Below are positions 32,021-41,141 of a stretch of 64,000 nucleotides of DNA, in pieces. Under the pieces are notes generated by a model that had not been told where the DNA came from, did not search any database, and worked only from the letters and a program-made list of their open reading frames with translations. Numbering within the stretch: the stretch's first letter is position 1; every line of letters starts with the position of its first letter. Made by a program: the position numbers and the translations under genes. This DNA comes from Albugo candida (Eukaryota; Oomycota; Peronosporomycetes; Albuginales): NCBI GenBank assembly GCA_040437565.1, contig JBDOQK010000059.1, forward strand, positions 159,701 to 223,700, in the 5' to 3' direction.

Positions 32021-32212
32021 ATGCTGCGTCGGGAACCAACTCGAGTGGAGACGTATGCCGACGCAATGGAGGAATATAAATCATATTTGGAGGAGAAGCG
32101 AAATACACAGGAAGGGGAATTGGGCGGCCAAGAACGTAAGAACATCATATTGAAAGATCATGAACGAATTCGACAAGAAACACGGTCTCGTATTGGACTC
32201 ATTGCGAAATGA
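32021..32212 (+). CDS. CDC26: anaphase-promoting complex subunit CDC26 (APC12), 63 aa
   Basis: The N-terminus MLRREPTRVET is the hallmark of CDC26 (compare MLRRxPTRxEL in animals). In the APC/C this peptide, with an acetylated Met, lies inside the TPR groove of CDC16/APC6. It is followed by a charged helix (DAMEEYKSYLEEKRN), a linker, and a C-terminal IRQETRSRIGL that parallels the family's conserved R-x-x-R-I-G end. At 63 residues it is within the usual range (60-110). It stabilises the APC/C lid in cell-cycle control. The ATG at 32021 is fixed by the conserved N-terminus. Such a short gene is easily missed by annotation. Confidence 0.82.
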   Translation: MLRREPTRVETYADAMEEYKSYLEEKRNTQEGELGGQERKNIILKDHERIRQETRSRIGLIAK

Positions 32213-32445
32213 TACACACAGATTGAGATCTAAGACAATAGCACTATCACTTCTAAACTTGGCAGTTGATTCTACCGTTTTTATTGACGTGAATTCCATA
32301 CTTTCGAACACAATTAGCAAAGACATACTCTGCACCCGTGAGCATTCTGCTATTTCCGCTTTTCTTCAAATCATAGACGAGAAGCTGACTTTGATTAAGA
32401 AGCGGACACCAGTCGCCAAATCTTCACTGTCAAATTACTTCATTG

Positions 32446-33447
32446 TCATGTTGGAGTATCGGCCGGTTCTTTGTCTTGCTCGTTTGAGACTGAGCATTGG
32501 CTGCCGTCGACCCCAAAATGATACAAATACGTTGAGACAACAACAACACAGAAGCCACACAAAAATTCTAATGAAGGCATAAAGTGAAAAAAAATAATTG
32601 AGAAAGCCACAGTCAGCATCATTGCAACTGCGTGAGCGTACACGCACGCAATATTATCGAGATACTTGAAAAGGAATCCAATAGCTAGCCCTCCAATACT
32701 GTGCGTCACAATTGCTGCCCAGGTCCATAGACTATACCCATTAAAGAATCCATTTTGCGATATAGCATTTTTTTCTGCCAATAGACCGAGCACATTGAAA
32801 AAGATGCCAGCCATATATAATTGCAGATTCTGCCACATAAAACAACAGTTCGGATCCCTTTTAAAAGCCCATTCCGTAAAAATTCCAGCACACGACGAAA
32901 TGAAAATACCGATTCCGACCAAAACAAGTCCGAATACAAAATGATCATCGTTGGAGTTGCTTGTGTTATGGTGTCCTAAGGGCCGATTGTCAAGTATTGA
33001 GGCATGATCTGACTCGCTTGTGATTACTCCGAGTAACAAGAGCCCAATTGCAGCGTACTGAATTGAATCCAATAGTTTTCTTAACACAAGTCGAAATAGT
33101 AGCGCTGTTGTAAGAATTTTCATATTCCAAAGTACAGAAAGTGTTGCAGGATCCATAAAACGTAACAATAGATATGTTAGATTACTATCGATCGTGTACA
33201 AGCAAGCAGGAACCGCGTAGAGGAGTGCGTGCTTCACAGACAATGTAACATCTTTTCGTGGAGAGCGCCTTGTAAAAATAAAAGTAAGCAAGCACAGCAC
33301 CATTTTCGACACCTCGATTAGCAGCGTAGCAGTCACACTTATATAAGGGATCTTTCCATCCTTTTTGGACGCATTGATAAACAAATTTCCTCCGCACATC
33401 AACGCGGCCGTCACCACAATCAACGCGATCTCTTCCAAGCGCTTCAT
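32446..33447 (-). CDS. nucleotide-sugar transporter (SLC35A / UDP-galactose transporter type), 333 aa
   Basis: About ten hydrophobic helices. Signature segments are YAVPACLYTIDSNLTYLLL and DPATLSVLWNMKILTTALLF (compare the Q-x-K-I-x-x-TA motif of UDP-Gal/CMP-Sia/UDP-GlcNAc transporters), then GIFTEWAFKRDPNCCFMWQN (compare the YFEKILK and WxxN-QL region) and the late helix with YLDNIACVYAHAVAMMLT (compare K-Y-x-DN-I-x-K-x-F). The usual lysine after DNI is C-V-Y here. It is a Golgi antiporter that brings nucleotide sugars into the lumen. The exact substrate (UDP-Gal, UDP-GlcNAc or other) cannot be read. Single exon. The same gene is printed again at 34196-35197 because of an assembly overlap. 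Confidence 0.87.
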   Translation of the reverse strand: MKRLEEIALIVVTAALMCGGNLFINASKKDGKIPYISVTATLLIEVSKMVLCLLTFIFTRRSPRKDVTLSVKHALLYAVPACLYTIDSNLTYLLLRFMDPATLSVLWNMKILTTALLFRLVLRKLLDSIQYAAIGLLLLGVITSESDHASILDNRPLGHHNTSNSNDDHFVFGLVLVGIGIFISSCAGIFTEWAFKRDPNCCFMWQNLQLYMAGIFFNVLGLLAEKNAISQNGFFNGYSLWTWAAIVTHSIGGLAIGFLFKYLDNIACVYAHAVAMMLTVAFSIIFFHFMPSLEFLCGFCVVVVSTYLYHFGVDGSQCSVSNEQDKEPADTPT

Positions 33448-34195
33448 AATTTGTTGTACGAATGTTGTACGAAGCAGTGACAGGATACGTGCGCCAAGCG
33501 CATTTTATTTACATCATGCACGCTGCATCATTTAGCCTCTAAATATCTTCAAAAAGCGACATTAAGCTTCTCGACCAATTCATCCTGGTCGAAATTGCGC
33601 TGTTTGTCCAAGGAGAGTAATGTCGCTGCTGTAATCTCGTTGTTCGCATCTGTTCGGACGTCTTTGAGCTTGGCGTACTCATAATCATTCCGCTGTTTGG
33701 ACACTTCTGATTCCGATATGAAGCCTAGGATAGAAGGCCGTGCATCACGAGCGATGGTGGTAGATGAAGCGACTTGCATCGGAACCGATTCTGATGACGC
33801 GATCAATGAGAGGATATCTTCGATGGAGGAATTCCGAGGCANNNNNNNNNNNNNNNNNNNNNNNNNNNNNNNNNNNNNNNNNNNNNNNNNNNNNNNNNNN
33901 NNNNNNNNNNNNNNNNNNNNNNNNNNNNNNNNNNNNNNNNNATTGGACTCATTGCGAAATGATACACACAGATTGAGATCTAAGACAATAGCACTATCAC
34001 TTCTAAACTTGGCAGTTGATTCTACCGTTTTTATTGACGTGAATTCCATACTTTCGAACACAATTAGCAAAGACATACTCTGCACCCGTGAGCATTCTGC
34101 TATTTCCGCTTTTCTTCAAATCATAGACGAGAAGCTGACTTTGATTAAGAAGCGGACACCAGTCGCCAAATCTTCACTGTCAAATTACTTCATTG

Positions 34196-35197
34196 TCATG
34201 TTGGAGTATCGGCCGGTTCTTTGTCTTGCTCGTTTGAGACTGAGCATTGGCTGCCGTCGACCCCAAAATGATACAAATACGTTGAGACAACAACAACACA
34301 GAAGCCACACAAAAATTCTAATGAAGGCATAAAGTGAAAAAAAATAATTGAGAAAGCCACAGTCAGCATCATTGCAACTGCGTGAGCGTACACGCACGCA
34401 ATATTATCGAGATACTTGAAAAGGAATCCAATAGCTAGCCCTCCAATACTGTGCGTCACAATTGCTGCCCAGGTCCATAGACTATACCCATTAAAGAATC
34501 CATTTTGCGATATAGCATTTTTTTCTGCCAATAGACCGAGCACATTGAAAAAGATGCCAGCCATATATAATTGCAGATTCTGCCACATAAAACAACAGTT
34601 CGGATCCCTTTTAAAAGCCCATTCCGTAAAAATTCCAGCACACGACGAAATGAAAATACCGATTCCGACCAAAACAAGTCCGAATACAAAATGATCATCG
34701 TTGGAGTTGCTTGTGTTATGGTGTCCTAAGGGCCGATTGTCAAGTATTGAGGCATGATCTGACTCGCTTGTGATTACTCCGAGTAACAAGAGCCCAATTG
34801 CAGCGTACTGAATTGAATCCAATAGTTTTCTTAACACAAGTCGAAATAGTAGCGCTGTTGTAAGAATTTTCATATTCCAAAGTACAGAAAGTGTTGCAGG
34901 ATCCATAAAACGTAACAATAGATATGTTAGATTACTATCGATCGTGTACAAGCAAGCAGGAACCGCGTAGAGGAGTGCGTGCTTCACAGACAATGTAACA
35001 TCTTTTCGTGGAGAGCGCCTTGTAAAAATAAAAGTAAGCAAGCACAGCACCATTTTCGACACCTCGATTAGCAGCGTAGCAGTCACACTTATATAAGGGA
35101 TCTTTCCATCCTTTTTGGACGCATTGATAAACAAATTTCCTCCGCACATCAACGCGGCCGTCACCACAATCAACGCGATCTCTTCCAAGCGCTTCAT
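34196..35197 (-). CDS. second printed copy of the sugar-transporter gene (probable assembly duplicate)
   Basis: The protein is identical, residue for residue, to that at 32446-33447, and the flanks are identical too. I list it so that readers do not count two genes. The genome probably has one. Confidence 0.85.
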   Translation of the reverse strand: MKRLEEIALIVVTAALMCGGNLFINASKKDGKIPYISVTATLLIEVSKMVLCLLTFIFTRRSPRKDVTLSVKHALLYAVPACLYTIDSNLTYLLLRFMDPATLSVLWNMKILTTALLFRLVLRKLLDSIQYAAIGLLLLGVITSESDHASILDNRPLGHHNTSNSNDDHFVFGLVLVGIGIFISSCAGIFTEWAFKRDPNCCFMWQNLQLYMAGIFFNVLGLLAEKNAISQNGFFNGYSLWTWAAIVTHSIGGLAIGFLFKYLDNIACVYAHAVAMMLTVAFSIIFFHFMPSLEFLCGFCVVVVSTYLYHFGVDGSQCSVSNEQDKEPADTPT

Positions 35198-35298
35198 AAT
35201 TTGTTGTACGAATGTTGTACGAAGCAGTGACAGGATACGTGCGCCAAGCGCATTTTATTTACATCATGCACGCTGCATCATTTAGCCTCTAAATATCT

Positions 35299-37316
35299 TC
35301 AAAAAGCGACATTAAGCTTCTCGACCAATTCATCCTGGTCGAAATTGCGCTGTTTGTCCAAGGAGAGTAATGTCGCTGCTGTAATCTCGTTGTTCGCATC
35401 TGTTCGGACGTCTTTGAGCTTGGCGTACTCATAATCATTCCGCTGTTTGGACACTTCTGATTCCGATATGAAGCCTAGGATAGAAGGCCGTGCATCACGA
35501 GCGATGGTGGTAGATGAAGCGACTTGCATCGGAACCGATTCTGATGACGCGATCAATGAGAGGATATCTTCGATGGAGGAATTCCGAGGCATAAAGTTGC
35601 CAGCAGCGAGAGAAGAAAGGCTTCCAAACGAGCCACAATTTGGAATCGAATTGGATGGCGGAAGCTGATCACATGAGCCGATACGTGCCAAGAAATCACT
35701 GGAAGAAACACGACATAGCTTCTCCAATGAAGCAAGACGCTCGAGAGAGGGGGCACGATTTACTCCATTAAACGTAGCGGAATTCCACATCGATGTCTCT
35801 GTTGAAGAGATACCGTGGATCTCATCGAGCGAAGGAATGCGGGGAAAAATTCCAGAGAAATTCCGAAGCGGTTTTGGACAGTGTGATTGTGATTTGGAAT
35901 TGTCTTCCCAATGTGATTTTTCGTCGATATTGCTGCCTTTCGCTCGGCTGAATCCAATTTTATTCCTTTTTTTAGAAGAGGGACTTTGAGGAATGTGTTC
36001 TTCAAGTAGATAGGATAGCTGCTCAAGAGAGTGAGTGCGGGGAATGCAGCCTTCTCTCGAGCATGTTTTGGTCGGAGACAGCGCTTTGCAGCTTTGATTT
36101 TGTGTTGTCACACTGGAATGACTGGGTGCCATCGCCATCGACGTTATCTTGATATTGGTCGGTATATGATTTAAGAACTCCGAAGAAGATACTCGCGAAG
36201 AAAGACTTTCGACTGATGCATTTCTTGAAAGGACTGGTGGTATCGCACAATCTTCTTCCGTGTGCGAGGCACAATTCCCATTCACCTCAACTTTGCATAT
36301 CATTTCGCCTTTATCGATAGCCATCCTGTCACCAATGTTGGACGATGATGGTCTCTCATCTTGGGTCATATTTGTTATTTCTTGGAAACTTCTCTTACTG
36401 ATCAAAGGTGAATTGTGTGAGGTATCCTGAAGGCTACCGACAACGGATCGTGCATGCCCAGCTTTCAAATTATGGTCAGGGATTCCATTCCGTGCCTTTG
36501 ATTCATTCGAAACATTTGGAAATGCTTGTCTCATTATACATCGATACCTATCACGATTCAAATCCAATTCATGACGCTTCTCTCGTCGCCGATGATTGGT
36601 TTCTTCTCGTTCCAAATAAGTCTTTTCCAGCTCTGCCAATTCCGACCGAATCTTTTGCATCTCCTCTTCCGGTAAACTTATTTCCCGACGTCGAAACACA
36701 ATCTATGCAGAAAAGTTACGTTTGTGAACCCATTCACAAACGCCTTTGAGCTCACCTTTCCTATACATTGATCACCTGTATATTTTTTGGAGATTCTCAT
36801 TGGATCACAATGGAGTAATTTGGACAGGAAGGCACGAAGTGTGGTTCCTTCTGCTAAAGGTAAATTACCTTTCTTGAATTCCCCAATAAGTCGGTCACAA
36901 TACGCACTCTCTTCAGCAGTCCATTTTCCCTTGCGAATGCATTTCAATGTCGGTGACACTACTTTTGGATGGGACGTATCAATTTGTTGTGGTGGTGTAC
37001 AAGTCTCTTGAGATGCATTGTATATAGGATATCGCTCTCGTATGACCAAATCGCGCACGCACTGGATTTCTGTTAAGCATACTGGACAAAGGTTTTCTTT
37101 CATCCGAACAGAATCAAGGCAGACAAAGTGGAATACATGAAGACATGGTTCTAGAATAGTGTCGGAGTGAGAAGTATAGCACATGGTACAAGGATAGAAG
37201 GGTGTCATGGATGTTGCTAGAAGGGGGATGTTGTTGGGAGGTTTGGATACGGTGTGGAACGGATGGTTACGGTCACGGGTTGACAGTACGTGATCTCGTT
37301 GACTCGAGTCGATCAT
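35299..37316 (-). CDS. RING-H2 protein with SANT-like module and repeated R-x-x-S motifs, 654 aa
   Basis: The exons are 37316-36756 and 36702-35299. The intron is 53 bp (GTGAGC...GCATAG), and the join reads GDQCIGKIVFRRREIS. Residues 43-80 form a C3H2C3 RING (C43, C46, C58, H60, H63, C66, C77, C80), so E3 ubiquitin ligase activity is likely. Residues 130-187 (GKWTAEESAYCDRLIGEFKK through LPLAEGTTLRAFLSKLLHCD to RISKKYTGDQCIGK) look like the Myb/SANT-like module common in stramenopile proteins. A charged helix follows, and then a long Ser-rich, probably disordered tail. That tail repeats a short motif of the form R/K-x-x-S-hydrophobic-E/D/Q-x-L/I six times (RNASVESL, RTHSLEQL, RIPSLDEI, RAPSLERL, RNSSIEDI and KRSFQEI) and RVSSS(E/D)FL twice. 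The motif resembles basophilic-kinase sites. Substrates are unknown. Confidence 0.75.
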
Positions 37317-39740
37317 GGTATAAATTACGTTGTAACTGGTTACACTTGACGAATTATTGAATTATAGACGAATTTAGACGTTGATTACACTGCGCGCTGT
37401 TGTTTACAAGTGTTGGAGAAGGACCATAACAAGATGTATACTTATCTAGCAAACGTTAGATGTAGCTGGATACTATGTATGCAAAACAGCCTTGATTTCA
37501 GCGAGGTCGAATATCGAACAATTCAAAAGTGATTTGCGACGACCGACTCAAAATTGAATCGTGCCTTCTAAATTATAATTCGGAGACAGTGAACGCAATG
37601 TAATTTTTTTCCTCCGATTGCTTCTTTTTGTCTCACAACCCATCGCAAGAGAATGCTGTCTTTATAGACCAATCAAATTAAGTGGAACTTTATGGAAAGT
37701 TTCATTTGGATAAAAATATATGCCCCTGGAACCGGTACTAACGTGCACTGCAATGAAGTGACGCGGAGGTAGCGCATTTGTTCTTGTCCATGCAAAACTC
37801 TATCGCCATTTCTCAAAGACATCATATCACATTGCTCAATAAGAACGATAGTAAACCTGTAACATCTGCATTTTTGGCTGAGCGCGACACGTACTGCATG
37901 CTTCGTGCAAGCAACATCCGCATACAATAACTCATACCAAGACATTTGCGTACCGGAGCTCTCAGCGATATAAATGACAACAATGAATCCGAGACGCACG
38001 AGACGCACGAGACGCATGAGACGCACGAGACGCACGTTGTTCAGAAGCTATTCATCTACTTGACCTGATTACATTACTATATTACAAAGGAATAGTTGCC
38101 CAAAAAATTATTGCTAAGAAGCTTCAAGTTGTGCACACCAATCAACTTCGGCAAGATCGGTTTGGATTGGACAAATACTGATTTCAATTCTGCCAATAAA
38201 TTTGCTCGCATACAGTCATCGGAGTCATCGCTTTAACTGTGCAAGCAACTCAAGCACCCCCCTTAAGCTTTGTGGGATCAGGAATAAGATTATTCGACAG
38301 ACTCGCTGTGATTTTCTATCTCAACAATGAGTGATTGGCTGTGAACTAGAAAATTGCGAGCTATGAAAATAAATAAAAAGCGAACGAATACATTTCTATA
38401 ACAAGCACGCTGGAAACGACGAATCTTCCCCGTCAGAAACTCTACGATGTTTTTAAGCTTGCGGTCCACCAGTTACAAATTTTATCTGTATTGAACACTT
38501 GCTCAACAAAATGAAGATCTTCGCAAACTATTTGCTTGTAGCGGATGCTTTGTCCGTGAGCTGAACCTCATCAAGCTGATTCACACAGGAGAGTATCTGA
38601 TCTACTAGATAACGTATCGAGAGAAACTTGGAAATTTTTATTTGACGAAGCTGTCATTGGTTCCACAACTTACGGGCTTTCTCTGGACATCCTACAAATG
38701 ATCATCTAGGACCTCGAAAGACAAGTGGAGCTAAGACTCGTGAAATGGCGAGTGTCTGTACATTATGAAAATCACGATCAAGTTCCTCGTATCAATTGAT
38801 CAAGGAATAGAAAAAAACATCAAGCCGATGCAATATGTCCCTCACTCTAGTTTGACAGAAAACCGCATGCATCGGAAAAGGGTCCAAAAAGCACACCCAA
38901 GGGATATGTAATAGCTACACGAAAGCTGCTTTTTTTCTCAAAAGAAGTTGCAAGTGAACAGCACAAAGCGGGATCAGTATTTACTTGACTTTTCTTCTAC
39001 GCATTGATTGGATGACTCGTTTCCAAAGATTTGTTGGAAAAAAGTCAATTGCGATTGATTACAAGCTACCGCAAGATTTTGCGACAACGCAACTGCAAGC
39101 GGGTTTGCACATGTCAGTGACGTTACTAAGCATATCCAAACAGGTCGCCTGTCAACGAAAAGATGGCTGAGAATTAACAATGGCCGATAGAAGCCCATCA
39201 GAAGGTCTACAACCAACATCGAAAAATTACTCACTTTACTTCAGAAGTGCAACTAAGAAGATCGACAAGTACTGTAACCAGATAGGAGCTGTTTGAAAAA
39301 ACCGAGAGTTGAAATGGTCAAAACCGCTAAAGGATAAAAACGGCCGATTAATCGGATATTGATGGCTACTAGAAAAACAGACCAGGACCCGCTATGTACA
39401 GAGTAACAAGGCAAAGTGACAACGTGTCTTTATTGATGCTTGTTCGATCTATGAACAGAGAATATAATTTTTGAGTCAAAGAGTAGGAGCAATAGTCTTG
39501 AGCATGCCAGTGGGTGCCCATATCGAGCATTAGACAAGAATGCTATTATGCTGCTACGAATTGCAACATGATGTTTGAAGATCCATGATTTAAGTAGGCA
39601 ACAGCACTTCCTGTGACGAGGATCGAAGCGATGTTCCAGGCTAGAATAGTCGCTAGCAGGTGGAAAACTGATGAGCACATCGCGCTGCCGCTTCGTAGCC
39701 ACCTTCGCTGGACAATACAAGACACCGTCATCTCAGTGAT
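37317..39740. other. 2.4 kb without a supported gene
   Basis: Start of the repeat-rich half. Apart from the minisatellite at 37991-38035, I saw only short broken frames and no terminal repeats. Confidence 0.3.
37991..38035. repeat. 9-bp minisatellite, five units
   Basis: Five consecutive copies of GAGACGCAC, the third ending in T instead of C. This explains a short Arg/Leu-rich frame on the minus strand, which is not a gene. Confidence 0.9.
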
Positions 39741-39751
39741 GTAGACGCTCG

Positions 39752-39958
39752 ATGAAATACATTCATTTGATATCCAAGTACCATCGGAGAGATTTAAGCC
39801 ACATTTTAGAAGAAACTCTGTGGACTCGGATGAGTCATAAAAAAGCGAAAATCTGCTTCTTAATATGCAATTCCACCGAACACATTTTTTTTGATTGTCC
39901 TGTAGTCACAAGGAATGAAGCACAAAAGTTGCATAAATTCGTCAACTCTGGAACTTAA
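39752..39958 (+). pseudogene. possible LINE reverse-transcriptase zinc-binding tail fragment
   Basis: The frame contains CFLICNSTEHIFFDCP, which follows the pattern C-x-x-C-x5-H-x4-C of the zinc-binding domain found after reverse transcriptase in LINEs (the first pair is C-x3-C here). It is isolated and short, so a decayed LINE end is the best guess. Chance similarity is possible. Confidence 0.3.
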
Positions 39959-40015
39959 AAATGCTGTTGCTGATCTTACCCACTCCCTATCCGACTTTTC
40001 TACCCGCCGGGTACT

Positions 40016-40398
40016 TTGTCTAGGATTTCATTACACTGTTTATCTGGTTCTTTGACTACCTTCCTTATCCTATCATGAGCCCCTGACCGTGTGAATATCA
40101 CTTAAGTCTGACTTCAAACCNNNNNNNNNNNNNNNNNNNNNNNNNNNNNNNNNNNNNNNNNNNNNNNNNNNNNNNNNNNNNNNNNNNNNNNNNNNNNNNN
40201 NNNNNNNNNNNNNNNNNNNNCCCTGACCGTGTGAATATCACTTAAGTCTGACTTCAAACCTAGGGAGGCAGATATTTTCCAAGCTTATTGCTTGGGTGGA
40301 CTCAAACCGCTGCCCACACTGCCGGGGATCGAACTGACGACCGCCGGCAGGGGGTCCGTGCGCTCAAGTGCTTAACCGACTGAGCTGGGTACGGAACC
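40016..40398 (-). mobile_element. tRNA-derived SINE with 16-bp target-site duplication
   Basis: On the minus strand the element starts near 40398 with a tRNA-like head. The A-box region reads AGCTCAGTCGGTTAAGC and the B-box AGTTCGATCCCC, spaced as in a tRNA gene. A unique body follows, and then a tail ending ...AAATCCTAGACAAAG at 40016. The 16 bases CTACCCGCCGGGTACT flank both ends (40000-40015 and 40399-40414), a clear target-site duplication from LINE-driven insertion. A 100-N gap (40121-40220) lies inside with a 40-bp overlap (40081-40120 = 40221-40260), so the real length is about 243 bp. Internal Pol III promoter boxes look intact. Confidence 0.85.
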
Positions 40399-41141
40399 CT
40401 ACCCGCCGGGTACTACACAACCCGCCAGTTTAGTACACAGCTCGAAAAGCAACCTATTACAGCTTTGTCCTATCAAAAATGGTGTAAGTCGATAGCTCGA
40501 CATAACCAATGGTATCATCATCCACTTTGCTGGTGTGGCAACCCTGCAAATTCACCCAACTTCGGTTTATTGCTTGATTGTTGATGAGTCATCAAACCTG
40601 TGCGATGACGTACGCTGAAAGTATCCCACCCTCTGAGACGTCCCAGGTGAGTATAGGTGCTACAGGTGCTATGGTGCAACTCTCCTAGAAACAACACTTT
40701 TTTGACCAAGTTCAAAGTCTATCAGACACGGGGATTGGAAAGCTTTGTCAGTTTTTCTTGCACCAAACGATAGCTTATGAAGTGCGGAGCATTTTGTTGC
40801 AAGAAGATTGTGCATATCTTTTTTTTTTCATGGTGCTGATACGCCTCAAACTTTGACCATTTTGCATGTTTTCCTAAGATCGGCAGGATCTGAAACACCC
40901 CGTGTGAAAGGTCGTACGCTGTGCAATTTTTCTTTCGTGGATGGAATGAAAGCAAATAAGGCAGACAAGGTATACAAACAAAAGAGGAATGTCTATGTAC
41001 AGTTTCTGGCCTAGGATGAGAGGAAATAGGGCATGGGAGGTATAGAGAAAACGACGAATGGCGTTGTATATATGGCAGAGTCATAAGGAAATCCAAAAAA
41101 AAGCTCAAACACCTGTTAGCACATCGATATACCTGCAGAAA

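Larger units (their letters stand above)
32192..35591. repeat. 1650-bp assembly overlap around a 100-N gap
   Basis: Bases 32192-33841 recur as 33942-35591, and the copy ends coincide with the gap edges (33842-33941). The translated frames of both copies are identical, including the sugar transporter. A real tandem duplication would not be expected to start and stop exactly at the gap. The left copy also repeats the tail of the RING-H2 gene (33549-33841). Confidence 0.92.

Noticed and set aside
32160-32582. A 140-codon plus-strand frame overlapping the CDC26 tail and the sugar-transporter 3' end
   Set aside because: Its start is antiparallel in frame to CDC26 and its end lies inside the transporter coding on the other strand. 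Only the middle is free. No domain is seen, so it is probably a shadow.
32446-35197. Tandem duplication of a sugar-transporter gene
   Set aside because: Copies are identical and their ends are flush with a 100-N gap, so this is an assembly artefact rather than gene duplication.
37673-38035. A 120-codon minus-strand frame beginning with repeated Arg-Leu-Val
   Set aside because: The start is just the 9-bp minisatellite translated; the rest has no recognisable content.
40722-41108. A 128-codon minus-strand frame
   Set aside because: Composition is odd (runs of P, S, H and K), it contains a poly-T derived stretch, and it lies between a SINE and a transposon.
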